Below are positions 1 to 9,097 of a stretch of 64,000 nucleotides of DNA, one piece after another; position 1 is the first letter of the stretch; every line of letters starts with the position of its first letter. Origin of the DNA: Euonymus europaeus (Eukaryota; Streptophyta; Magnoliopsida; Celastrales; Celastraceae). The position numbers and the translations under genes were made by a program. Below the pieces are notes generated by a model. That model made no database searches. It saw only the letters and a program-made list of their open reading frames with translations, and had not been told where the DNA came from. Location: positions 22,909,996 to 22,973,995 of the forward strand of contig OY756968.1 of NCBI GenBank assembly GCA_963580455.1. Direction: 5' to 3'.

Positions 1-638
1 GTATAGAGATGAAAGTGCTCTACTGCTCTAGCCATAGATCTGGGTAGCTAGGTAAATTTTTTTCATAATAAAAGTACTACAAAATCTGGTCTATTCTTCA
101 TGTCAATCCAACTATTCAAGTATTGTTCACAATCTTCAGATTTCTTCAATAAATGCAATCCCATTGTTCCAAGTTTCATCAGGTGCTTGGAGCACATATT
201 GAAACTGTGTCTGTGAGACCCTCAGATTGTTAAATTCAACAACAAATCACCTTAACATTAGGTATTCAACAATCAGAACTTATTTGTCAAATAAGTATAT
301 TGCAAATTGGACGTAAAAGCACAAGGTTGATAATCACAGCAGAACACAGGGTGGTACTGATTTAGCAATAATGTAAGATCTGGATACAATCGTAAAATCC
401 CAACCTAAAACTATATTCCAAGAATTTACAAGGGATAAACTAGGCAAGTACTCAAAAAGTAACAAATCTGAAAGAACAACCAAATCCACAACGAATCTAA
501 AAAATAATCCTCTCATTAAGGCACTTTGAATGCAAGAATCATAGCATCTCAACTAAGCTATAACGAGCATAAAAAAGAAGAAGCCCAGAGAGCAGGAAAT
601 TTTGAAGTATAAATAAGAAAAAGATTAAAGAAGCGAAC
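1..638 (-). other. Intron 1 (part) of the G-gamma subunit gene
   Basis: The donor at 638-637 opens an intron running towards the left edge. I looked on the minus strand for the second part of a G-gamma protein (the DPLLP segment, the WDRWFEGP-like segment and the C-terminal CaaX or Cys-rich tail) and found none here. The remaining exons must lie beyond position 1. The stretch is AT-rich and shows no other gene. Confidence 0.5.
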
Positions 639-767
639 CTCTAAGAACTTAATTTCTTGCTCGACGCGCTTGAGTTCTTCGAGAATACGATGCTTGCCTC
701 TGTTATCAGCTCCTCCTCCTCCAGCAACAACCTGTTCATCCAGCGACGACGACGATTCAGACTCCAT
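639..767 (-). CDS. GG1: Heterotrimeric G protein gamma subunit (AGG1/AGG2 type), exon 1, partial
   Basis: The exon encodes the N-terminus of a plant type-A G-gamma subunit. After an acidic/Gly-rich start, residues around 23-43 read RGKHRILEELKRVEQEIKFL, the coiled-coil segment by which gamma subunits pair with G-beta. The same GKHRI..EL.R.EQE..FLE pattern occurs in Arabidopsis AGG1 and AGG2. The start is the ATG at 767-765, and the exon ends after the GAG codon at 639 followed by a GT donor at 638-637, which is the conserved exon 1 boundary as I know it. The product forms the membrane-anchored G-beta-gamma dimer in hormone, defence and stomatal signalling. Only 43 codons are in the window; the lipidated C-terminus is outside it. 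Gene neighbours (CYP63, CML11, ACA12/13, MIR167, DYW-PPR) match the AGG1/AGG2 surroundings in Arabidopsis and support the call. Confidence 0.82.
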
Positions 768-1114
768 TGCTTGATCTCACTACTGCTACATATTTACAGT
801 AGAGCTCCGCAACAACAAAAGTAGCAGATTATACTCTCAGCTTCCAAGTTTCTTCAACTCTTTGAAGCAGCAGCATCCCCAAAACCACGGATCTGATGTT
901 GCTAGAGAGAGCGTCCGTACAGCCTTTTGGTTGCTATCTTTTTCGGGGCGAAAGACTTTTCCACTCTCCTTCAACCTTTCCAGCAAATCCTCCCTGCTTT
1001 CCAAGGAAAATAAAAAGAAAATTTCCCTTTTGCTTTCAAATAATTCCCTCCTCCTTCACTCTTTATCTTCCATGCGTGCGATTTTCTGTTTTTTTTATTA
1101 TTATAAATTATGCA
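768..1114 (-). promoter_or_regulatory. 5' leader and upstream region of the G-gamma gene
   Basis: This is the upstream side of the minus-strand G-gamma gene. Read on the minus strand, 960-1060 is A/G-rich (CT-rich on the plus strand), a common composition for plant core promoters and leaders. I see no open frame with a recognisable product. A clear TATA box could not be fixed, so the promoter limits are a guess. Confidence 0.35.
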
Positions 1115-1124
1115 TTTAAATATT

Positions 1125-1478
1125 GGAAAAAGTCATGTATTGGCCCTGAACTTGCATGAAATAATCAAATTACATCTTGTATTTTATTTTCAATCAAATT
1201 GCCCCCATCAACTTCCATTAAAATATATCGATGGCCCTTTATCTCGAATATCGTATATTTTTAATTCAATTGCCTCTCAGGTCTTTCAAACTCGACACAT
1301 GATTAATACATAACTTTTCAATCATTAATGAAAATAAATTGACACATTAATGAAATTTAACGGGAAAGATAACAATATTTGTTCTTGAAAATTCAAGAGG
1401 CAATTTGATCCAAAATAAAATACAGTGTGTAATTTAATCATTTCATAAAAGTTTAGGGACTAATACATAACTTCTCCC
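1125..1478. mobile_element. MULE-type MITE with long TIRs and 10-bp TSD
   Basis: A 354-bp non-coding fold-back element. The left end (GGAAAAAGTCATGTATTGGC...) and the reverse complement of the right end (GGGAGAAGTTATGTATTAGT...) align over roughly 85 bp, through a shared ATCAAATTGCC segment. It is flanked by the 10-bp direct repeat TTTAAATATT at 1115-1124 and 1479-1488. Long TIRs with a 9-10 bp target duplication are the signature of Mutator-like elements. It carries no gene and would need a transposase in trans. Confidence 0.78.
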
Positions 1479-1617
1479 TTTAAATATTACAACAATATAA
1501 TTAATGATACCAAATGACACGAATTAAACCGTAATGATCTAGACAAACAAAAATTGCTTAATGTCACCTTGAATTACCATCCTTTTTTTTAGGGTAAAAT
1601 ACATACGGAAATGCTAA

Positions 1618-2876
1618 GGAGGCGTTTGGTTTGGAAAATATTTTATGTTTTCTATTTTCATTTTCTAGAGATTATTTTTAGTGTTTTCAATATGTAGAAA
1701 ATGTGTTTGGTTAAAAATGATAAAAATTGTTTTCTAAAATGAAAACAAGAAATTGTGTTTGGTTTGTATGAGTACCTATTATCACATTCTAGATAATTTC
1801 TTAAGAAAATATTTATAATAGTAAGATAAACAAATGTTAAATCATATTTTAAACAACATATTGATTTCAAGAACATCCATAATGCAAATCATTCATAATA
1901 ATGAATATTGTTTCTAATCATCCATGATGCAAATCATCTATAATATCATATATTATTTCTAACATGCATAATATTAACATGCATTTGTTGAAAAGTCAAC
2001 CCACATTTGTGTAGCAATGTTATCTCTAATGAGTCCCATTTGAGCATTTTGGGTGACATCAATGTCAATAACTGCTGCTCCTTGACTTGACTCTGCTTCG
2101 TCCTGCTGGACTACCATCATCTCAGATGAGTATTGAGTAAATAACCTATCCAATGCATGCTCTCTGCGTATGAAATTGTGAAGTGCACAACATGCAACTG
2201 GAATTTTTCTCTGTGTTCTCACAGGATAATTTGGCATTAACTTCAGAATAGGAAATCTCGCCTTGAGTACTCCAATGCAACGCTATATGATATTGCGGCC
2301 TGAAGAGTGTCTGTAATTGAATAACTCTTCCTTACCACGTGGACGTCCTTGTCCACGATAGTCACGTAGATGATATCTTTGACCTCTATATGGGGCAAGA
2401 TATCCTGGTGTGTTTGGGTACCCTGAGTCAACTAAATAAAATTGATCTAGCAAAAAAAAAACAATCATAAGCAATCTATGGTTAATGATACCTACAATCA
2501 TTAATTATATTGTTGTAATCGAATCTTATGCGAGAGAAAATCAAAACGAAATCTAATGAAAACCATGGAAGAGACTTGGATCTTACCGGCAAGGCTGCAA
2601 CTATGAAGACGAAGGTATGCAGAAGGATCTGCGCAGGAGGGTCGCGAGAGAGCGCAAGAGAGAGATGCAATTTTTGTTTTAGAGAGTTTCGGAAATTTTT
2701 GACGGAAGAGACGCGGTCCGTGTTTTCTATTTTTTGAAAACATGTTTTGGACATTTTCTATTTTTTCAGAAAATATAATTTCCTTTTCTAGAAAACAAAA
2801 ATAAAAATGATCAACCAAACATCTTTTCTATTTTTTAAGAAAAGGAAAATAGAAAACATGCAAACCAAACAGACTC
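1618..2876. mobile_element. PIF/Harbinger DNA transposon, degenerate
   Basis: A 1,259-bp element. Its ends match as imperfect 15-bp inverted repeats, GGAGGCGTTTGGTTT on the left and GAGTCTGTTTGGTTT (reverse complement) on the right, followed on both sides by A/T-rich TTTTCTATTTTC-type subterminal sequence. A TAA direct repeat at 1615-1617 and 2877-2879 fits the 3-bp TWA target duplication of PIF/Harbinger. The interior holds only the C-terminal part of a HARBI1-like transposase on the minus strand. The N-terminal half of the transposase and the Myb-like second gene of autonomous elements are missing, so this is an internally deleted, dead copy. Confidence 0.82.
1974..2447 (-). pseudogene. HARBI1-like (DDE_Tnp_4) transposase, C-terminal remnant
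   Basis: The frame starts behind an acceptor (CTAG at about 2448) with DQFYLVDSGYPNTPG, the block around the second catalytic Asp of Harbinger transposases. It continues through a basic/Gly stretch, then RNII, then a TAG at 2285-2283, then RCIGVLKARFPIL and later ACCALHNFIRREH, which is the conserved C-terminal block. In the family the residue replaced by TAG is the third catalytic acid (usual pattern ..IER.FG.LK.RF), so a GAG to TAG change both ends the protein and removes the catalytic Glu. The downstream part stays in the same frame (16 codons later comes the ATG at 2237). No first-Asp region is present. The copy cannot encode an active enzyme. Confidence 0.8.
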
Positions 2877-2912
2877 TAAATATCCATAAGAAATGAGGTC
2901 CATAATTTACAT

Positions 2913-2951
2913 AATCTATGTGGCATGCTGACTTTGCATGCCACATAGATT
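2913..2951. repeat. Perfect 16-bp inverted repeat (hairpin)
   Basis: AATCTATGTGGCATGC at 2913-2928 is followed after 7 bases by its exact reverse complement at 2936-2951. It lies 37 bp outside the Harbinger element and just left of the orientation-switching repeat field. It could be a TE terminus, or the stem of a terminator-like structure of unknown use. Confidence 0.85.
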
Positions 2952-3139
2952 TTTTAGAGAAACACAAACTTTTGTTTTATTATGCCAAAACCTAATTCCC
3001 GCCCAAAATATTTACCATTCCCGCTTCTCTCTCTTTGCACATTTTTCAAGACTTCCTATCTCATAATTTGGTCATATCAACCATTATTATCTCATCTTAG
3101 TTTAATATTTCAAATTAGAGATAACAATTTTCATGCGTA

Positions 3140-3960
3140 TGAAAGAACCAGACCTTATTACACTGTGTTTTTAATTTAGCAGTGTCTTATTATCTTGTGT
3201 TTTTAGTTTTACAGTGTCTTACTAAATTATGTTTTAGATTGACAGTGTATATTTACATTGTGTTGGTTATTAGACAATGTCTTATTATTTTATGTTTCAA
3301 TTTGGCAGTGTCTTATTACATTGTGTTTCAATTTGATTGTTGTTGTTTTTTTTGCATTATTACATGATAGTTTTATTCTTATCAATGAAGTCTGAACATT
3401 ATTACATTGAGAGCTAGTAAAGTTGATAATGCAGTACAACAATAACCCATTTGATTGAACAATGTAATATGACAAAAACACAATGTATTACAATTTATTT
3501 TCTCATATTACAATGTAATACAATATTGGCCAAAATCTAATCCATTATATTCATAAAAAAAATGTAATAGCACTTGCCACAATGTAATGCAATCATTTAT
3601 TCCGTGTAAATAAGATACTAACAATTGTCCACAATGTAATACAATTCATCAATTTAAAAAATAATGACAGTGCCACAATGTATCTGAATCTGCCACCCAT
3701 ATCTCACAATGCATTGTCAGCTATCAATGTAGTTCCAAATTGTATTTCAATCCACAAGCTCCATGCCACAGTGTATTTAACCTGCAATTTTTAATCACAA
3801 TGTATTAAGGCTTCAAACTAGGGCTCTCATTACTCTTAATTATATTGCCACATATTGATTACCACTAAGATTATAGTGCAAGTTTATAGTATAATTTCAG
3901 ACACAGTGTAATAACGAATAAAATAAAAAAATATCACAAATACTATGAATCTTAGTGCGA
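3140..3960. repeat. Dispersed CACAATGTAATA repeats, inverted between two arms
   Basis: Between about 3145 and 3335 the motif appears as TTACATTGTGTTT and variants, six or so copies about 35-45 bp apart, each followed by a CAGTGTCTTATTA block. From about 3440 to 3910 it appears in the other orientation as CACAATGTAATACAAT, roughly ten copies with variants. The flip is near 3400. No protein is encoded: the open frames here simply read the repeats. The layout resembles the subterminal repeats of DNA transposons. Limits and family are unknown. Confidence 0.65.
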
Positions 3961-4103
3961 GTTCAATGTTAAAATGAATGGAATAAAAATTCCAAAGTAA
4001 TTAAGAAAAAAAATCCATCGAAGAATGTAATTGAAAAAAAAATCAACAAAAACCCAAAATTACAAGATCTACCTCAGTAATTAGACATAACTCATGAGTT
4101 TTT

Positions 4104-4345
4104 TCAATAATCATCAACGTAAGCCTCATATATGTTCAAATGTAATTTGCAAGTAAAGAGAGTGAGACTGACCACTCCTTGTCCAGCTCTAGCGCACCAC
4201 CCGTTCGGCACGTGACTCAAAGACCGAAACTTGTACCACTCGCTAAGACTCGCTTTGCCCAAAATCACGGCCCCTGCCTTCCTGAGTTGCTCCACCACCG
4301 TCGCATCCCAAGCCACCACTGAGCCCAGCAAGTGAAATACAGTGA
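4104..4345 (-). pseudogene. Amidase-family exon fragment
   Basis: The minus strand reads FHLLGSVVAWDATVVEQLRK, then AGAVILGKASLSEW and a PNGWCAR segment. This is the conserved block of plant amidase-signature proteins near the catalytic Ser-cisSer-Lys region (family pattern G..V..DA..V..LR.AGA.ILGK..LSEW). Only this one exon-sized piece is found; the Gly/Ser-rich signature with the nucleophile would be in the next exon, which is absent. In the family an Arg follows SVVA where Trp is seen here. It is probably a gene fragment carried or left by a transposon, since repeats flank it on both sides and no other amidase exon is within reach. Confidence 0.75.
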
Positions 4346-4412
4346 TCGGAGTTTCAACGGAATCAAGTCAAGGTCATCGGGAGAAGGTCGGAGCCAACAT
4401 GGAGAGAAAAAG

Positions 4413-4418
<6 letters not shown>

Positions 4419-4450
<32 letters not shown>
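4419..4450. repeat. (GA)16 microsatellite
   Basis: Uninterrupted GA dinucleotides directly upstream (minus strand sense) of the amidase fragment. Confidence 0.95.
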
Positions 4451-4453
<3 letters not shown>

Positions 4454-5802
4454 TAGAAACATGTTACTTTATTTTAAATTTTTTAATTTTTTACCATGGT
4501 TTATTTTAACCATGTCAGTTGGTTACATTTCAAAAATCAAATTTGTTTTGCTTTCAAAATTTGTCCTCTTGCTGAGTCATCATCCTACAAAGCATGCCAC
4601 GTCACTTATGGACATTATGGAATGAACAGTCTATGTACCTTTAGTATTACCGAAATACATATACTATTCCTCACATTCGATGTTGATGGATAGACAAACA
4701 ACACTCACATTTGTAAATAAGTCAAATATCATTCATATTATAGTTAAAAATTAATTTTATTTTTGATTTGTAATCATTGATTAGATCATCTTGGTCTTTA
4801 AGTTAAATCATGGATCATTAGTTCAATTGTTCGGGATATTTTAGACCAGATAATCTTCATCAGGATTGATTTACTTTGCATTGGAATCAAATTTTGTTGT
4901 TTTTAACATAATTTTATATGAGATTTTTTTTTCTCTTTAATCTATTATTATTTATCATATTCATAATGTCACAATGTTATATGTATTTGATCCAAATTTT
5001 TAATTATAATAAGGGTGTTTTTATCTTTTTCCAAACATCACAAATGTTTGTCTTTTCATCAAACATGAGTGATGAAATATGCAATTTACCATTTTTCAAT
5101 CACAAAATTCTCCAAAAAAAAGCTTTACATTATTATTTCCACTTATGCTATTTATTTATTTATTTTGTTTAACCTCGTGGAACGATACCTGCTTATCAAA
5201 GACTTCCTTCCACTTGTTGCTGTGGCAAATGTCTTTTCTTGCCACTTATTAGCAAAGTGACTTTCACAGTTTCACTCGTGTATTTTTCTATTCTCTTTTA
5301 ATAAATTCATTGTCAACTGTCTCGTATAAATTTCATATCATTTATTCATAATTTCAAAATATGTCTCTTATACCTAACATTTCTTTGGTTCAAGTCGGAG
5401 AGTGCTTGTTTTTTTTAAGTAAGGTCTCGAGTTCGAATATTATGGATGAAAAAAATTATTGTTGGAAGAACTTCGTCCCTTAATGAACCCTCCCAGCTTT
5501 ATGCAAATTTAATTGCTTTGAAATTAATTGCGGGCAACGGGTAATCTATATCAAAATATGTTTCTGTTCACACTTAAAGTGACCAAAAAACGAAGAGTTA
5601 ATAAATATTTGTATCAATTATTCATAATTTCATTTCATTTAGTACTCAAACAACACATTTCTTACGATTAAGCTCTTATTACAGTATTCCAATGTCCAGA
5701 GTCATACCAAAAGCTGAAATAATCTACCATAAATGAAAAGGGAAGACCGAGTGAACTAGCAATCGAAGAAAATAAAGCAAATCAATCACAACAGAACCCA
5801 AA
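4451..5802. other. AT-rich spacer and 3' flank of the ammonium transporter
   Basis: No gene recognised. Around 5395-5510 a segment with GAGTTCGAATATT resembles an RNA polymerase III B box and may be a decayed tRNA-derived SINE. About 5640-5802 is likely 3' UTR of the transporter gene on the minus strand. Confidence 0.4.
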
Positions 5803-7526
5803 TCAAGCCATTTCAACTTCACTTTTCGAAGGAGGGAACTCTCCAGCACCATAAGTCGAAGTGTGCTTCGACTCGAACTTCTCTCCATCACCCCACAGAG
5901 CATAAGCTTCCTCTCCATGGATAGCATCATCTCCGGTTTGCAATTCCTCGTCACTCAATCTCAGCGGAACAATGAACCTGATCAACAAACAGATAATGCT
6001 GGTAGTGGTGACATTGACAACAACGACAAACGCAATCCCCATCAATTGAACTCCCATTTGTTTCAATCCAGCGCCAATGTGGCCACTCTTGAGGCCGTAG
6101 GCTAGGCCGATGTAGTGCTCCCAATCATCAACCAAGTAGAAGATGCGGTTGAGCTTGGGCTCGGCGAAGAAGCCGGCGAGGATGCCACCTAGGGATCCGG
6201 CCACTGCGTGGGTATGGAAGACAGCCATGGTGTCGTCGACTTGCTTGAGTATCCAGAGCTTCTTATGGAGGACCATCATTGTGTACCATGGGATACTGCC
6301 TGACATAATTCCCATTATAATGGCTGCCCATCCTTGCACAACACCTGTTCGACAAAATTCCTTGCAGTCAGTTAATTACCACGTAAACGCATATATTTAT
6401 ATTTGTGCAAGCAGAGATTGGATTATTAGTTATTACCCGCTGCAGGTGTAATACAAACTAAGCCAGTGATCATGCCCTGTGTGGCACCGATGACAGAGGG
6501 TTTTCCGAAGAAGAGAATATCAAGGAGGAGCCAAGTGAGCAGACTGGTGGCAGTGCACACGTGGGTGTTGAGGACGGCCAAAGATGCGTCTGTGTTCGCT
6601 GAGTAGGGACCACCACCGTTGAATCCACTCCATCCCATCCACAGTAGGCCCGCCCCTGCCAGCATCAGCAGTATATTGTTTGGTGGAAACCTCTCTCTGT
6701 CCTTGTTTGCCCTTGGCCCCACCTATATTTTTCAGTTTTACCATGAATCGATTTCATTATTTTATCTTTCGCCTTTTGATTAAATTATAATAGCCTAATA
6801 GAGTTTTTTTTTTGAAAATATTATTTATTGTCGTTATCTTCTTGTCAAATTATATTTAACAATTTCTTATAAAAAAATTTAGTCGAGAATGCCAAACACG
6901 CCTTCACACCAATTAATCAAACGGTTAAGATTAATTACCCAAAAAGCCGCAGTGAAGCCAGCCACACCAGAAGACAAGTGGATCACAAAGCCACCGGAGT
7001 AATCAATAATACCCTTCTTAAACAACCACCCGCCCGGACACCATATGCTGTAAGCCCCAATCGTGTAAGAGAAGGTCAACCAAAGTGGCACAAACAACAT
7101 CCATGCATGAAAATTCATTCTCCCAAGCAAAGCCCCGGCGATCAAAATCAACGTAATCGCCGCAAACACAAACTGGAAGTAAACGATCGTCGCATTCGGT
7201 AAGAACCCTATAAAAGCCTGATCCAGCAGAAACTTCTGGTCCAGCGACGTTTCTGGTCGTCCGAGAAGTGGAAGGAATTGTCTACCGAATGACATATTAT
7301 ACCCCCACCCGACCCAACAAACAAGCACGGCCGCAAAAGCGTATAGGGCCATGAACGATGAGTTCACCGCCCATTTCTTCTTAACGATGCTCCCATACAA
7401 AATAACTAGACCCGGTACGCTCTGGATGCCCACAAGAGTCGCTGCTGTTAGCTGCCACGCGTTGTCGCCTTTGTTCAACCATTCTGGGCTCGCCGGGTCA
7501 CTGGCTAAGTTAGCCGGCAGCGACAT
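5803..7526 (-). CDS. AMT3: Ammonium transporter, AMT2/AMT3 subfamily
   Basis: Plasma-membrane ammonium transporter of the Amt/MEP/Rh family. Exons: 7526-6939, 6722-6437, 6344-5803; all junctions are GT-AG and keep frame, giving 471 aa. Family blocks are present: [14 protein letters not shown] near the N-terminus, [20 protein letters not shown], the ammonium-signature region [20 protein letters not shown] with the first pore His, [33 protein letters not shown] and [14 protein letters not shown] with the second pore His. The tail has [20 protein letters not shown], typical of the AMT2/3/4 group. GSIPWYTMM and VVQGWAA match AMT3 better than AMT2. An upstream ATG at 7553 would add nine residues (MPIPTSQTK); I prefer the second ATG (MSLPANL). 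The extracellular loop after [12 protein letters not shown] is short and diverged. Arabidopsis, as I recall, lacks the AMT3 clade, so this gene is an extra member in an otherwise syntenic block. Confidence 0.93.
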
Positions 7527-7553
7527 TTTGGTCTGTGAAGTCGGAATGGGCAA

Positions 7554-9097
7554 GACGAATTGAAATTGTTGTAGTTCATGGTTGTGGGTGTATATGTAGG
7601 AGGAGATAGCATGCGGAGTGGCTTTCGAAGCCGCTCGCTGTGAGTCGCCTGGACTGTTACTGGTTACGGAAGCTTTTGTTCTCTAGCCGGCTAGATTGGT
7701 GACGTTCCTATAATGCCCCTCAGGTATTTTTGTCTTTCAGTCATGTTGAGGGGCCATCATGTCATTAAATCTTGTCATTTCTTTGACATGGCGAAGAAAA
7801 CAACGGTTACTAGATATGACACTGTAATTCCCGCCGAAATTGTTGTCCATGGGACCATGATGTTCTGGCCTTTGATTGGCAGCTTCACAGACAACTAAGT
7901 AGAATTTTGATTTTCTTGTGTGGGCTAATTATTTTATTTATTAAATCATGCTCTATAGTTGTCTTTGTATTTACAAAAACTATGGAACTATGGAAGCAAT
8001 GCTTTATGATTGATTACTACTTCCTTGGTAGAATATACTAGTAATTACTATAATGAAATAGGATCCCATTGCATCTTGGGAATAGCTTTTCTTGTTTCGA
8101 TTTTTGGAGTTTTGTGCTCTGAAATTATTTGCATTTTGGACAATGACAATCCCGTTCCTATAATGCAAGACGAGCCATCTAAAATTAGTATCAAAGAGTT
8201 TTAGGAAATGTAGCTATTAGTATAATATAAAAGATGCGATAACCCTTAATTATCAATAATTGAAAAATGACTCCAGCAAAGTCGTATAAAACATCGATAA
8301 TGAAATTATTTTGAGGTATCTCTCACCTGTGGGTAGTCCGTCCATAAGGACATACGAAATGTCCAACACGAGAGAATGATATACTCAATTCACTTGACGT
8401 ATTGCCTATTCTGAGTTTGAAGTTCGAATGACTAATAAAACATCACTTAGACTTTCACCAAGCGATGTAAGACTTTCGTAGTCTTAAGTACTCTTAACAG
8501 GATGTTCATTGATCTTGTGCAGTTTTAGTCTAATTTATACTTAAATCTTAAAATTCAAGATCATGTTATTTAGTTGAGGCTTAATGACGTTCGATTTGGC
8601 TTCTTGGGTCTTTGGAAACCCTGCTAAGCCCAGCTGATAAGGGCCACTTGCCAGGCTTCTGGCTTTTACTATGGGCGATTGCCAGCCTCCCTTGCCAGCA
8701 AGGGCGATTTGTACCAAAACAAGAACAAGAAAAAAACACTCCCTTCTCCACGAAGGGTCCAACAATCTCTAAGGACCAGATGCCCATTTTGAGTTCCCTC
8801 ATCCCTGCGGAGACGGGAACCAAAAGGGTACGAAACAACAAATACTGAAAAACAAGTTATTCAGTCATCAGGAATGTAAAAGGCGATTTCCCGAGTACGT
8901 GAGTCAATCAGCCAAGTTTCTAGAGTACATATGAAAATTGGAGTGCTAAATATGCATGTCAGCCCAAGCTCCGCAGCTTACAGGGACATCAAGCAGAATG
9001 GATTGCATAAAGAGGTGAAGAGTAAATATAATCCGATGGCGGGGATGGAAAACCCAACATGCTTTATCCCTCAAAATGAACAACAGCCACAAGGAAT
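7554..9097. other. AMT3 promoter side and CYP63 3' flank
   Basis: 7554-7720 is the upstream side of the transporter; a minus-strand CATATA-type TATA candidate lies near 7590. 7720-8850 holds no recognisable gene; the short frames at 8540-8850 overlap on both strands without family features. About 8900-9097 is probably 3' UTR of the cyclophilin gene. Confidence 0.4.

Noticed and set aside
8541..8848. Overlapping frames on both strands between AMT3 and CYP63
   Set aside because: No family features, no splice context, no start of a plausible protein.
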